NCBI GenBank assembly: GCA_020633775.1
Contig: JACKDA010000013.1
Location: 1 to 40,132 of the forward strand
Length of the DNA: 40,132 nucleotides
Origin: Gemmatimonadales bacterium
GTDB lineage: Bacteria; Gemmatimonadota; Gemmatimonadetes; Gemmatimonadales; GWC2-71-9
Reading direction: 5' to 3'
Shown here piece by piece: positions 1 through 8,713 of the stretch (position 1 is the first letter of the stretch; every line of letters starts with the position of its first letter). A program made the position numbers and the translations under genes. Under the pieces are notes generated by a model. It was not told the origin of the DNA. It made no database searches and saw only the letters and a program-made list of their open reading frames with translations.

Positions 1-749
1 CCGTTGTCGACGCCGTTGAGCCCCTCCTTGAGCCCGGTGTCGCCGATCCGCACACCCGGCATCGGCTCGCCGCGCTCGTCACGGATCGGCACCAGGAAGG
101 CGTGCACGCCGTGTCGCCCCGCGGGCGTGACGAGCTGGGCGAACACCGTCGCCATCCGGCCGTGCCGCGCCGCGTTGCCGAGCCACTCCTTGTGGGCCCC
201 GGGGTGCGGCGTGTGGATCACGAACTCCTCGCTCGCCGGGTCGTACGTCGCGAGGGTCTCGAGGTCGCGCACGTTCGAGCCGCTGCCCAGTTCGCTCATC
301 GCGAAGACGCCCAGCAGCTCGCCGCGCGAGATCGCGGGCAGGAAGGTCTCGTGGTGCCAGGCCGTGCCCAGCAGTTGCACGCTGCCCTGGAAGAGCCCGA
401 ACTGGACGCCGAACTTGATCGTCAGCGAGAGATCATGGAACGCCAGCGTCTCGAAGGCGGCCATGAAGGCGGCGGGGTCGCCCTTGCCGCCCAGGGCCGG
501 CGGCACGGCGAGCGCGCCGAGGCCGTCCTTCGCCAGCTCGCGCAACCAGGCCAGCACCTGCTCGCGGTACGCGTCACTGGAGAGGCCGTACTGATAGGCG
601 AAGCGCGGATCGGTCAGCCGCTGGCGCACGAAGTCGCGGGTGCCGTGCTGGGCACCATCGAGCGCGGCGCGCAGCGCCGCCACGTCCACGGCCGGGGAGG
701 GCCGCGGCGGCGCGGGCGTGGACGCCTCCGAGCGATCGGGGTGGCTCAT
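1..749 (-). CDS. Acyl-CoA oxidase/dehydrogenase-like flavoprotein (N-terminal part, runs off the left edge)
   Basis: The first 249 codons of a minus-strand gene are present; the 3' part lies outside the window. I start it at the ATG ending at 749. After a Pro/Ala-rich leader of about 20 residues the product has the helical N-terminal domain of the acyl-CoA dehydrogenase superfamily. Around residues 149-170 comes FAMSELGSGSNVRDLETLAT, which matches the flavin/substrate signature of acyl-CoA oxidases (TE-hGTN--glETTATYD) better than that of ordinary dehydrogenases. Near the cut edge, IGDTGLKEGLNGVDNG resembles the acyl-CoA oxidase segment before the catalytic domain. By family it would oxidise acyl-CoA to the 2,3-enoyl-CoA in fatty-acid breakdown. 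Whether oxygen or an electron-transfer protein is the acceptor cannot be read here, and the catalytic Glu lies beyond the edge. It diverges from the flavoprotein at 826. Confidence 0.8.
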   Translation of the reverse strand, partial: MSHPDRSEASTPAPPRPSPAVDVAALRAALDGAQHGTRDFVRQRLTDPRFAYQYGLSSDAYREQVLAWLRELAKDGLGALAVPPALGGKGDPAAFMAAFETLAFHDLSLTIKFGVQFGLFQGSVQLLGTAWHHETFLPAISRGELLGVFAMSELGSGSNVRDLETLATYDPASEEFVIHTPHPGAHKEWLGNAARHGRMATVFAQLVTPAGRHGVHAFLVPIRDERGEPMPGVRIGDTGLKEGLNGVDN

Positions 750-825
750 CGGCCACCGGCCGGAGCGGGGATGAGTCGGTGCGGCATGACCCCAAGAATA
801 GCAGGTCGTGGCTTAGCTTCCGGCC

Positions 826-2052
826 ATGTCCACCTCTCGCGATCCGATCGTCATCATCGGGGCCGGCGCGGCCGGCCTGCTCGCGGCAATCCACGCCGCG
901 GGACGGCAGCGGGAGGTGATCCTCCTCGAGCGGACGCCGGACGGCGGCCGAAAGATCCTCATCTCGGGGGGCGGCCGGTGCAACGTGCTGCCGGCCGCGC
1001 TCGACACCGGGCGATTCGTCACCGCCTCCTCGGCGAATTCGATGCGAAAGATCCTCCGCGGCTGGCCGCACGATGCGATGCGCCGCTTCTTCGAGGAGGA
1101 GGCCGGGCTGCCGCTCCGTGTCGAGGAGGCGACGGGCAAGCTCTTCCCGGTGGCCGATCGCTCGCGGGCAGTGCGCGACGCGCTCCACGCGCTCGCCCTG
1201 GCGCGGGGCGTGCGGTTCCGGGGCACGACCGAGGTGGTCGGCCTGACGCCCACCACCGACGGCTGGTCGATCGCGATCCCCGACGGCGAACCGATCTCCG
1301 CGGCGGCGGTGGTCCTCGCCACCGGGGGGCTCTCGGTGCCACAGACCGGCTCCGACGGCTTCGGATTCCGTGCCCTCGCCGCCCTCGGGCACACCATCCA
1401 GCCGACCTACCCCGCCCTCACCCCGCTCACCCTCGACCCGCCGGCCTTCGCGGAGCTCGCGGGGGTGTCGCTGCCGGTGACGATCCGGGCCCGGAGCCCG
1501 GTCGAGCAGCGCGACGCCACGGGTGGCTTCCTCTTCACGCATCGAGGGTACTCGGGGCCCGCGCTCCTCGATGTCTCGCACGTCGCGGTGCGCGGCCGTC
1601 TCGCACGCGAGCCGCGCGCCGAGCTCACGGTGGCGTGGGGCGCCCACGATGCACGGTCATGGGAAGGATGGCTCGCCCCGTCGCCGGCCCACGTCGCCAC
1701 CGTCGTCCGCCAGCGCCTCCCGACCCGACTCGCGGACCGCCTCCTCCGGGAGGCCGATGTCGCCGCCGACACCCAGCTCGCCCAGCTCCCGCGCACCGCA
1801 CGTCGGCGGCTGCTGCAGGTGCTCACCGCATTCCCCCTCCCCTGGACCTCTGACGAGGGATACAAGAAGGCCGAGGTCACCGGTGGCGGCGTGGCCCTGG
1901 AGGAGATCGACCCCGTCACGATGGAGAGCCGGATCCATCCCGGCCTCTTCCTCGCCGGCGAATTGCTCGATGCATTCGGGCCGATCGGCGGCTACAACTT
2001 CACCTGGGCGTGGGTGACGGGACGACTCGCGGGGCTGGGGGCCGTGCGGTAG
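826..2052 (+). CDS. BaiN/YhiN (HI0933-like) family FAD/NAD(P)-dependent oxidoreductase
   Basis: A 408-residue soluble flavoprotein. The dinucleotide-binding motif VIIGAGAAGLLAA sits at residues 8-20. It is followed by GGRKILISGGGRCNV near residues 44-58, the hallmark of the HI0933/YhiN family. A second family block (ATGGLSVPQTGSDG) follows near residue 165, and the C-terminus has the usual GGYNFTWAWVTGRLAG FAD-closing block. Length is normal for the family (about 400). Members are annotated as aminoacetone oxidase or BaiN-type bile-acid reductase, but the physiological substrate of most is unknown, so I give no specific reaction. It stands alone; the 76-bp gap to the divergent acyl-CoA oxidase gene must hold both promoters. 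Confidence 0.9.
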   Translation: MSTSRDPIVIIGAGAAGLLAAIHAAGRQREVILLERTPDGGRKILISGGGRCNVLPAALDTGRFVTASSANSMRKILRGWPHDAMRRFFEEEAGLPLRVEEATGKLFPVADRSRAVRDALHALALARGVRFRGTTEVVGLTPTTDGWSIAIPDGEPISAAAVVLATGGLSVPQTGSDGFGFRALAALGHTIQPTYPALTPLTLDPPAFAELAGVSLPVTIRARSPVEQRDATGGFLFTHRGYSGPALLDVSHVAVRGRLAREPRAELTVAWGAHDARSWEGWLAPSPAHVATVVRQRLPTRLADRLLREADVAADTQLAQLPRTARRRLLQVLTAFPLPWTSDEGYKKAEVTGGGVALEEIDPVTMESRIHPGLFLAGELLDAFGPIGGYNFTWAWVTGRLAGLGAVR

Positions 2053-2093
2053 GTGGTCGATGGACGGCCCCCTGCCGTGAACGTAGATTGTCG

Positions 2094-2142
2094 TTCTCGC
2101 TTCACGCTTCTCGCTTCTCGCTTCTCGATTCTCGCTTCTCGC
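2094..2142 (+). repeat. 7-bp tandem repeat array (TTCTCGC)n upstream of the M14 gene
   Basis: Seven consecutive heptamers in register: TTCTCGC at 2094, TTCACGC at 2101, TTCTCGC at 2108 and 2115, TTCTCGA at 2122, and TTCTCGC at 2129 and 2136. The array ends 20 bp before the M14 start codon, so it would lie in that gene's leader or promoter. The same heptamer recurs on the far side of that gene at 4915-4956. Confidence 0.85.
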
Positions 2143-2162
2143 CTCTCCACAAGGTCCCGCCC

Positions 2163-4814
2163 ATGCTTCGCCGTCTCCTCGCGCTGTCCCTCCTCACGGC
2201 GCCGCTCGCGGCCCAGGCCCCGCTGCCCACGCCGGAGCAGGCGCTCGGGTTCGGGATCGGCGCCGACTACCGGCTCGCGACGTATTCGCAGTTGCACCGC
2301 TGGTGGGAACAGCTCGCCGCGGCGTCGCCGCGGATGGTGCTCGACACGATCGGCACGACGGCGGAGGGGCGGCCCCAGGTGATGGCGATCCTCTCCTCGC
2401 CCGCGAACATCGCGCGTCGGGAGCACTACCGGCAGATCAGCGAGCGGCTCGCGCGGGGTCGGGTCGACTCGGCCACCGCCCGGTCGCTCGCCGATTCCGG
2501 CAAGGCGATCATCTGGATCGACGGCGGCCTGCATGCGACCGAGGTCCTCGGCGCGACGCAGCTGATGGAGCTCGTCTGGCAGTTCGTGACGCGGGACGAC
2601 GCCGAGACGCGGCGGATCCTCGACGACGTGATCATCCTCGCGGTGCACGCGAACCCGGACGGGATGGAACTGGTCTCCTCGTGGTACATGCGCGAGGCCG
2701 ACACGCTGCAGCGCTCGCTCAACGGGCTCCCGGTGCTGTACCAGAAGTACGTCGGGCACGACAACAACCGGGACCTCTACCGCAACGCGCAGGCCGAGTC
2801 GCGCAACATGAGCCGGGTGATGTACACGGAGTGGTATCCGCAGATCATGTACAACCATCACCAGACCGGTCCCGCCGGCTCGGTGATGTTCGCGCCGCCG
2901 TTCCGGGACCCGTTCAACTACGTCTATGACCCGATGCTGGTCACCGGGCTCGACTTCGTCGGCGATGCGATGCACCGGCGGTTCACGGCGGAGGGCAAGG
3001 GCGGCACCGTGTCGCGCGACGCCGCGAGCTACTCGACCTGGTGGAACGGGGGGCTCCGCACCACCGCGTACTTCCACAACATCATCGGCCTGCTGACCGA
3101 GACGATCGGCTCGCCGACGCCGATGCAGGTGCCGCTGCGCCTCGAGCGGCAGCTCCCCTCGAGCGGGCAGGCCCTCCCGGTGGCGTGGGGCGAGTGGCGC
3201 TTCCGGCAGTCGGTCGACTACTCGATGACGGCGAACCGCGCGGTGCTCGACCTCGCGTCGCGGTACCGCGAGTCGCTGCTGTTCAACCTCTGGCAGATGG
3301 GGGCGAACGCGATCGCGCGGGGCCGGACCGACACCTGGACGCACGACCCCACCCTGATCGACGCGGCGCGCGCGGCCGCCGAGGGGAAGAACGGCCGCGA
3401 GGCGACCGCCGCGATGGAGGCGGTGCTGCGCGACCCGGCCCGTCGCGATCCCTACGCCTACCTCATCCCCGCGGACCAGCCCGAGATCGGCAACGCCCTC
3501 GACTTCCTCGATGCGATGCGGATCTCCGGCATCGAGATCTGGCGGGCCACCGCCGCGTTCGAGCACGAGGGGACCCGCTACGCGGCGGGAACGTTCGTCA
3601 TCCCGGCCGCCCAGGCGTTCCGGCCCCACGTGCTCGACATGTTCGAGCCGCAGGATCACCCGACCGACCTGCAGTACCCCGGCGGCCCGCCCAAGGCGCC
3701 GTATGACAACGCCGGCTGGACGATGGCGATGCAGATGGGCTTCCGCTTCGACCGCGCGATGTCCGAGGTCACCGGGCCGCTGGAGGAGGTCACCGCGCTG
3801 CACGTGACGCCTCGCCCGGTCGCCTTCGATCGGGGCGCCGGGGCGTGGATCGTCTCGCCGGCCTCGACGGACGCCTTCCGGGCGGTCAACGCCGTCGCCG
3901 CGGCGGGTGGCCGCGTCGAGCGCCTCCCGAACGGTGACTTCGTGCTGCGTGGCGGCCGGACCGCGGAGGTCCTCGCCGGCCTCGCGCGCGAGCGTGCGCT
4001 CGCGACCCAACCGGCGCGGGGTGCCCGCGGCACCGCGGTGCGCCCACTCCGGGTCGGGCTCTGGGACCGCTACGGCGGGTCGATGCCGTCGGGGTGGACC
4101 CGCTGGATCTTCGAGCAGTACGGCGTGCCGTTCGAGGTCGTCTACCCGCAGCGGCTCGATGCCGGCGACCTGGCGCGTGACTTCGACGTCCTCGTCTTCG
4201 TCGACGGGGCCATCCCGCCGGCGGGGGGTCGCGGTGGGCGGTTTGGTGGCGGCGGGGGTGGCAACGACCGCCTCCCCGAGGAGTACCGGGACCGGACCGG
4301 CAGCATCACTGCCGAGACGACGATCCCCGCGCTGCGGGCGTTCGTGGAGGGGGGCGGGCGGATCATCACCATCGGCTCCTCGACCGCGCTGGTCGACCAC
4401 TTCGGGCTGCCGGTCACCAATCACCTTGTCGAGCGGCAGCCGGACGGGTCCGACCAGCGACTCTCCCGCGACAAGTACTACGTCCCGGGCTCGCTCCTCG
4501 AGGTCACGGTCAACCCGCGCGTCGCGGTGAGCGCGGGTGCCGACTCGACCGCGACGGTGATGTTCGACAACTCGCCGGTCTTCTCGCTGCCGCCCGACGC
4601 GGCGGCGCGGGGGATTCGCCCGGTGGCCTGGTTCGGCTCGGCCACCCCGCTCCGCTCGGGATGGGCGTACGGACAGGGATACCTCGAGAACGGGGTCACG
4701 ATGTTCGAGGCCGACCTCGGCAAGGGCCGCCTCTACGCCTACGGACCCGAGGTGCTGTTCCGCGCCCAGCCGGAGGGGACGTACCGGTTCGTGTTCAATG
4801 CGTTGATCGACTGA
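2163..4814 (+). CDS. Secreted M14-family zinc carboxypeptidase-like protein
   Basis: An 883-residue exported metallopeptidase. I start at ATG 2163 because it gives a good signal peptide (MLRRLLALSLLTAPLAAQ, predicted cut before Gln18). The frame is open further upstream, but that stretch is only 7-bp repeat. The M14 domain follows: zinc ligands HATE (His124, Glu127), the substrate-binding NNRD block near residues 201-204, and the third zinc ligand in MYNHHQTGP (His232 or His233). The long C-terminal half, about residues 500-883, includes a Gly-rich loop near 687-701 and resembles the class-I-glutamine-amidotransferase-like tail seen in large secreted M14 proteins. The family removes C-terminal residues from peptides in the periplasm or outside the cell. 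The product ends just before an inverted repeat that probably serves as terminator. Confidence 0.9.
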   Translation: MLRRLLALSLLTAPLAAQAPLPTPEQALGFGIGADYRLATYSQLHRWWEQLAAASPRMVLDTIGTTAEGRPQVMAILSSPANIARREHYRQISERLARGRVDSATARSLADSGKAIIWIDGGLHATEVLGATQLMELVWQFVTRDDAETRRILDDVIILAVHANPDGMELVSSWYMREADTLQRSLNGLPVLYQKYVGHDNNRDLYRNAQAESRNMSRVMYTEWYPQIMYNHHQTGPAGSVMFAPPFRDPFNYVYDPMLVTGLDFVGDAMHRRFTAEGKGGTVSRDAASYSTWWNGGLRTTAYFHNIIGLLTETIGSPTPMQVPLRLERQLPSSGQALPVAWGEWRFRQSVDYSMTANRAVLDLASRYRESLLFNLWQMGANAIARGRTDTWTHDPTLIDAARAAAEGKNGREATAAMEAVLRDPARRDPYAYLIPADQPEIGNALDFLDAMRISGIEIWRATAAFEHEGTRYAAGTFVIPAAQAFRPHVLDMFEPQDHPTDLQYPGGPPKAPYDNAGWTMAMQMGFRFDRAMSEVTGPLEEVTALHVTPRPVAFDRGAGAWIVSPASTDAFRAVNAVAAAGGRVERLPNGDFVLRGGRTAEVLAGLARERALATQPARGARGTAVRPLRVGLWDRYGGSMPSGWTRWIFEQYGVPFEVVYPQRLDAGDLARDFDVLVFVDGAIPPAGGRGGRFGGGGGGNDRLPEEYRDRTGSITAETTIPALRAFVEGGGRIITIGSSTALVDHFGLPVTNHLVERQPDGSDQRLSRDKYYVPGSLLEVTVNPRVAVSAGADSTATVMFDNSPVFSLPPDAAARGIRPVAWFGSATPLRSGWAYGQGYLENGVTMFEADLGKGRLYAYGPEVLFRAQPEGTYRFVFNALID

Positions 4815-4834
4815 GCGGGAAGCGAGAAGCGTCT

Positions 4835-4910
4835 GTGTCACCCTGAGCGCAGCGAAGGGGCGGAGCCAGCCGGACGGTTCCGCCCCTTCGCCTTCGGCTC
4901 AGGGTGACAC
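4835..4910. repeat. REP-like intergenic inverted repeat, likely bidirectional terminator
   Basis: The left arm begins GTGTCACCCTGAGC at 4835; the right arm ends GCTCAGGGTGACAC at 4910. The arms continue with near-complementary GCGAAGGGGCGGA (left) and TCCGCCCCTTCGCC (right), so about 30 bp can pair around a loop of roughly 15 bases. It sits between two convergent genes (M14 and YceI). The GTCACCCTGAGC core looks like a dispersed intergenic repeat of high-GC bacteria. Termination is inferred from the position and stem, since there is no T-tract. Confidence 0.75.
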
Positions 4911-4914
4911 TCGC

Positions 4915-4956
4915 CTCTCGCTTCTCGCTTCTCGCTTCTCGCTTCGCGCTTCGCGT
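4915..4956 (+). repeat. 7-bp tandem repeat array (TTCTCGC)n, second copy
   Basis: Six heptamers in register: CTCTCGC at 4915, TTCTCGC at 4922, 4929 and 4936, then TTCGCGC at 4943 and TTCGCGT at 4950. A reverse-complement remnant (AGCGAGAAGC at 4821-4830) lies on the other side of the inverted repeat, so the heptamers flank the palindrome in opposite orientation. The array stops 2 bp before the stop codon of the YceI gene. Confidence 0.8.
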
Positions 4957-4958
4957 CC

Positions 4959-5522
4959 TTACGGCCTGAACACCAGGTCGATCCGCACCACGATCTGCTC
5001 CTGCATCCGGAGCGTGCCGAGCAGCTTGGTGAGCCCGCCGATTTCGTAGTCCTTCAAGTTGAGGGGGACTGCCCCGCGGAAGCGGGTCTCCGCCTCGTCG
5101 AGCCAGGCCCAGCCGGGGATGGCGGTCTCGCGGGTGACGCCATGGATCGTGAACCGGCCGCGGAGCGTCACGGCGGTGGAGTCGCCATCCGGGCGGCCGG
5201 GGACGACCTGGTCGAGGTCGAACCGGAGCGTCGGATGGCGCTCGACCTCGAGCGACTTGTACATGTCGCGATCGCGGCGGTCGTTGCCGGTGACGAGCGT
5301 CCGCGCGGGCGCGGTCACCCAGCCGCGAACGCCGGCCAGCGTCTCGGCGCCCTCGAGGCGCCCCGCGACGGCGGTCGTGGTGCCGGTGAAGTCGCCCAGG
5401 GTCGCCTCGCCATCGAAGGCGAGGGTGCCGGTGACGAGGAGGCGGTCGGGGACCTGGGCGACCGCGCGGGATGCGCCGGCGGCCAGCAGGACAGCGATGA
5501 AGACGACGGCATGACGGGTCAT
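4959..5522 (-). CDS. Secreted YceI-family protein (copy A)
   Basis: 187 residues with an N-terminal signal peptide ending SRAVAQ (predicted cut before Gln23). The rest is one YceI domain, a lipocalin-like barrel that binds long-chain isoprenoids or other amphipathic ligands in the periplasm. Family landmarks are the ATLGDFTG strand near residue 41, the DMYKSLEVERHPTLRFDL block and the RFTIHGVTRE segment. Length is typical (about 180-190). It lies 42 bp downstream of a paralogue and probably shares a transcript with it and with the S9 peptidase. The ligand is unknown. Confidence 0.9.
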   Translation of the reverse strand: MTRHAVVFIAVLLAAGASRAVAQVPDRLLVTGTLAFDGEATLGDFTGTTTAVAGRLEGAETLAGVRGWVTAPARTLVTGNDRRDRDMYKSLEVERHPTLRFDLDQVVPGRPDGDSTAVTLRGRFTIHGVTRETAIPGWAWLDEAETRFRGAVPLNLKDYEIGGLTKLLGTLRMQEQIVVRIDLVFRP

Positions 5523-5564
5523 GCAGGGAGTACGCCTCCCGCCCCCGGCAGGATCCCGGGCGGC

Positions 5565-6131
5565 TCAGCCCCCGACGGTGAGGTCCATCCGGATCGTGAT
5601 GGGGTCGCGCATCCTGAGCATGCCCAGCAGGCGCCCCGGGCGCCGCAGGCCGAACTCGGAGAGCCGCAGGACGGTCTGGCCCCGGAAGCGGATCGCTCCG
5701 CCGCGGCGGCGCCAGGCCCAGCCGCTGACCGCATGCGTGCGTGTCACCCCGTGGACGGTGAATCCGCCGCGCACCGTCACGGGAATCGAATCCCCGTCGG
5801 GCATCCCCACGGCGACATCAGTGATCTCGAACCGGATGGCGGGGTGCCCTCCGTCGCCCAGGAGCTCGCGCATCTCCTGATCGCGACTGGCATTGCCGGT
5901 GCGCATCGCCCGCACCGGCACCTCGAGCCAGCCGCGTGTCTGGTCGAGGCGTCCCCCGAGTCGAATCGCGCCCGCGATCGCCCGCGTGTGCCCACTGAAG
6001 TCGCCCAGCGTGGCGCGGGCATCGAAGATCACCTCTCCCGACAGGTTCCGGCGCTCGACCTCCTGCCCCGAGAGCCCTCCGGGTAGCGCCGGGGGAAGGA
6101 GCAGCACGAGTCCCAGGATCAGATGGCGCAT
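5565..6131 (-). CDS. Secreted YceI-family protein (copy B)
   Basis: 188 residues, paralogous to the next gene downstream: the two share ATLGDFSG/ATLGDFTG, the DGDS-VTVRGGFT-HGVTR block and the closing LLGMLRMRDPI/LLGTLRMQEQI segment. A signal peptide ends GGLSGQ. A strong ribosome-binding site (GGAGG) sits a few bases before the ATG. In this copy the region after the HGVTR block carries an Arg run (WAWRRRGGAIRFRG) that copy A lacks, so ligand or partner surfaces may differ. Function is inferred from the family only. Confidence 0.9.
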   Translation of the reverse strand: MRHLILGLVLLLPPALPGGLSGQEVERRNLSGEVIFDARATLGDFSGHTRAIAGAIRLGGRLDQTRGWLEVPVRAMRTGNASRDQEMRELLGDGGHPAIRFEITDVAVGMPDGDSIPVTVRGGFTVHGVTRTHAVSGWAWRRRGGAIRFRGQTVLRLSEFGLRRPGRLLGMLRMRDPITIRMDLTVGG

Positions 6132-6164
6132 GTGGCCTCCGGATGGGAGCGCCGGGGGTGTCGC

Positions 6165-8588
6165 TCACGGCACCGACGGCCGCCCGGTCTTGACGTGGCG
6201 ATCCAGCCATTCGGTCATCTCCGCCAGCACGTGCCCGACCGATTCCCGGGCCGCGTAGCCGTGCGACTCGCCGGGCAGCATCACGAGGCGGGCGGTGCCG
6301 CCGTGACCCTTCACCGCCGCGTACATCCGCTCGGACTGGATCGGGAAGGTCCCCGAGTTGTTGTCGTCCATGCCGTGGGTGAAGAGGATCGCATCCTTGA
6401 CCTGGTTCGCATACGTGAACGGCGACATCCGCAGGTACACCGGCATCGCCTCCCAGTAGCTCCGCGGTTCGGCCTGGAAGCCGAACGGCGTGAGGCTGCG
6501 GTTGTACGCCCCGCTGCGGGCGATGCCGGCCTTGAACAGCCGGGAATGCGCCAGCAGGTTCGCGGTCATGAACGCCCCGTAGGAGTGGCCACCGACCGCC
6601 ATCCGCTCGCGATCGCCGACGCCCATCGCCACCAGGGTGTCGATCGCCGCCTCGGCACTGGCGACGAGTTGCTCCACGTACGTGTCGTTCGGCTCGGCCC
6701 CGTCGGCGCCGATGATCGGGAACGACGGATCATCGAGGATCCCGTACCCCTGGGTGAGCATGAAGAGGTGCGAGGAACCGCCCGGTCGCGTGAAGCGGTA
6801 CGGGGATCCACTCACCTGCGAGGCATCGGCCGCACTCGTGAACTCGGTCGGGTAGGCCCAGAGCAGGAACGGCAGCGGCCCATCCCGGGCGGCGTCATAC
6901 CCCTGCGGCAGGTAGAGGGTCCCTGACAACTGGACGCCGTCCTTGCGGTGATAGGTGATCAACCGCGAGGTGATCCCGGCGAAGGCGGGCGCCGGATCGG
7001 CGACGTTCGTGAGCTGCACCGGCGCCATCCGGCGCACGAGGTCGCGCTGGAAATAGTTGGCCGGCTCGGTGCGCGACTCGCGGCGGGTGATGAAGCGACC
7101 CGCGTCGGCATCGATCGCCCCGACGATGGTCTCGTAGTAGGGCGCCGTCGACCGGAAGAGCCGGGTGGTCTTCCCGGTGGCGATCTCCATCCGGTCGAGG
7201 AAGGGTCGGTCGCCCTCGGGGGAGGCCCCCGCGCCGCTCAGCCAGAGCGCGCGCCCGTCGCGCGAGAAGTGGAGGAGCCGGCGACCGTCCGGGGTCTCTC
7301 GCGTCAGCGGGCTGCCAGGATCGTTGTAGCGGTCCTGGCTGGAGCGTTCCCAGAGCAGCCGCGGGGCGCTGCCCGGCCGGGACGGATCGATCACCCAGGT
7401 GCGGGTCATCCGCGTCGGGGACCACGACTCCGACGCGAGGGCCAAGTCAGCGCGGCCCCAGGTGATGCCGCCGGCACGCCACGCCGTCTCGAGCAGCGTG
7501 ACCGGCGTGCCGGAGAAGGGCGCATCCATGGCGAGCACCCGGTCGCGCTTGTCGACGTTGGCCGCGGGATCCCCCCCGTCGAGCGCCTCGACCCAGACGA
7601 GCGTGGCCGGGGCGTCCTCGCGCCACCGCCAGGCGCGCGGGCCGGGGAGCACCGAACCGCGCGCGATCGGCGAGACCTCGACCTCCCGCTGGTTCTTCAG
7701 GACCTTCGCGACCGTCCCGTCGGCGCGCCAGATCTCGGTGCGCGAGGGGAAGTTGTACCAGGGAAACTGGTAGGAGAACGGCCGCTGGATCGTCTCCGCG
7801 AGGTACCACTCGCCGTCGGGCGACGGGGAGAGGGAGACCACCATCCCCGCCGGACCGACCGGTGTGGTCGTCCCATCCAGCGCAACCCGCACGTACTGCG
7901 TCTGGAAATAGTGCTCAAACAGGGCCTCGTCCTCAGGGCTGGAGAGGAGGTCCTGATAGGTCCGTCCCGGGGCCCCCTTGCCACTCGTCTCCTGGATCAC
8001 GGGACCGGTCGGGACGGCGGTGGCGGCAGGGGCCGCGCCCCGGGTGGTGGGGATGGTCGCACAGAGCAGGGCGCGGCCGGCATCCACCCACTGGCAGGGG
8101 CTGCCATGGGTCCCGTTGAGCGTGGGGCCGAGGAGGCGACGGACCTGGCCCGCCGTATCCGCGACGTGGAGGGAGACCCCGTTCTCCTCGGTGAGCGTGA
8201 ACGCAAAGCGCGATCCGTCGGGCGACCAGTCGGGCCCGCCGAGACGGCCGCCGGCGGGAACGGCCACCGGTGTCTCGGAGCGATCGCGGATGCGCAGGAG
8301 CGTGAACCCGGTGTACCCGAATGTCGAGGCCGTGGCGTTGGTCCGCGGGTTGATCCGGGAGCCCGCGAGCTTCAGGTGCGGCTCGGCGACCTCGGCGATC
8401 GACGGCATCCCCGGCCGATCCATGACCAGCATCCAGCGTCGGTCCGGTGAAAGCGAGACGCTGGGCGTCGGCCGTGCGTCGAGCATCGCCGCAATGTCGG
8501 CCGGCGGTTGGCGGTAGCCGTCCTGCGCCGTCAGGACCGGCACGGAGGCGATGGTGAACAGCAGGACGGCGGCCGTGCGGCGCATCAT
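6165..8588 (-). CDS. Secreted S9-family serine peptidase (glutamyl endopeptidase/S9D-like)
   Basis: 807 residues. I start at the first of two adjacent ATGs (8588) because AGGAG lies 8 bases upstream and a signal peptide follows (RRTAAVLLFTIASVPVLTAQ). The N-terminal two thirds is a WD-like beta-propeller (strands such as PDWSPDGSRFAFT, LSPSPDGEWYLAET). The C-terminal part is an alpha/beta-hydrolase peptidase domain with nucleophile GGHSYG (Ser669), Asp near 741-742 in GMDDNNSGTF, and His776 in GESHGY. The DNNSGTFPIQSERM block resembles the glutamyl-endopeptidase-like S9D branch. It would hydrolyse peptides in the periplasm or outside. It heads the operon with the two YceI genes (33-bp and 42-bp gaps). 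Confidence 0.9.
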   Translation of the reverse strand: MMRRTAAVLLFTIASVPVLTAQDGYRQPPADIAAMLDARPTPSVSLSPDRRWMLVMDRPGMPSIAEVAEPHLKLAGSRINPRTNATASTFGYTGFTLLRIRDRSETPVAVPAGGRLGGPDWSPDGSRFAFTLTEENGVSLHVADTAGQVRRLLGPTLNGTHGSPCQWVDAGRALLCATIPTTRGAAPAATAVPTGPVIQETSGKGAPGRTYQDLLSSPEDEALFEHYFQTQYVRVALDGTTTPVGPAGMVVSLSPSPDGEWYLAETIQRPFSYQFPWYNFPSRTEIWRADGTVAKVLKNQREVEVSPIARGSVLPGPRAWRWREDAPATLVWVEALDGGDPAANVDKRDRVLAMDAPFSGTPVTLLETAWRAGGITWGRADLALASESWSPTRMTRTWVIDPSRPGSAPRLLWERSSQDRYNDPGSPLTRETPDGRRLLHFSRDGRALWLSGAGASPEGDRPFLDRMEIATGKTTRLFRSTAPYYETIVGAIDADAGRFITRRESRTEPANYFQRDLVRRMAPVQLTNVADPAPAFAGITSRLITYHRKDGVQLSGTLYLPQGYDAARDGPLPFLLWAYPTEFTSAADASQVSGSPYRFTRPGGSSHLFMLTQGYGILDDPSFPIIGADGAEPNDTYVEQLVASAEAAIDTLVAMGVGDRERMAVGGHSYGAFMTANLLAHSRLFKAGIARSGAYNRSLTPFGFQAEPRSYWEAMPVYLRMSPFTYANQVKDAILFTHGMDDNNSGTFPIQSERMYAAVKGHGGTARLVMLPGESHGYAARESVGHVLAEMTEWLDRHVKTGRPSVP

Positions 8589-8713
8589 GGTCGGGTCTCC
8601 TGGGCGGTCGTCGGCGCACTGCGGACGGAAGGGGGTGCCGGGGCTGCGGGGCATCCTTATCCTACGTGGGCAGCAACGGAACGCACCAGCCCCATTCCGT
8701 CCGGGAGGACCGC

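Noticed and set aside
2094..2142. CRISPR array
   Set aside because: Units are only 7 bp and contiguous with no spacers, so this is a simple tandem repeat. The 14-bp array at 37706 is rejected for the same reason.
1992..4841. 949-codon open frame on the minus strand opposite the M14 gene, and similar long frames opposite other genes (for example 16820-19015)
   Set aside because: These are GC-rich antisense shadows with Arg/Gly/Pro/Ala-biased composition, no domain, and no start context. The plus-strand genes have clear motifs.
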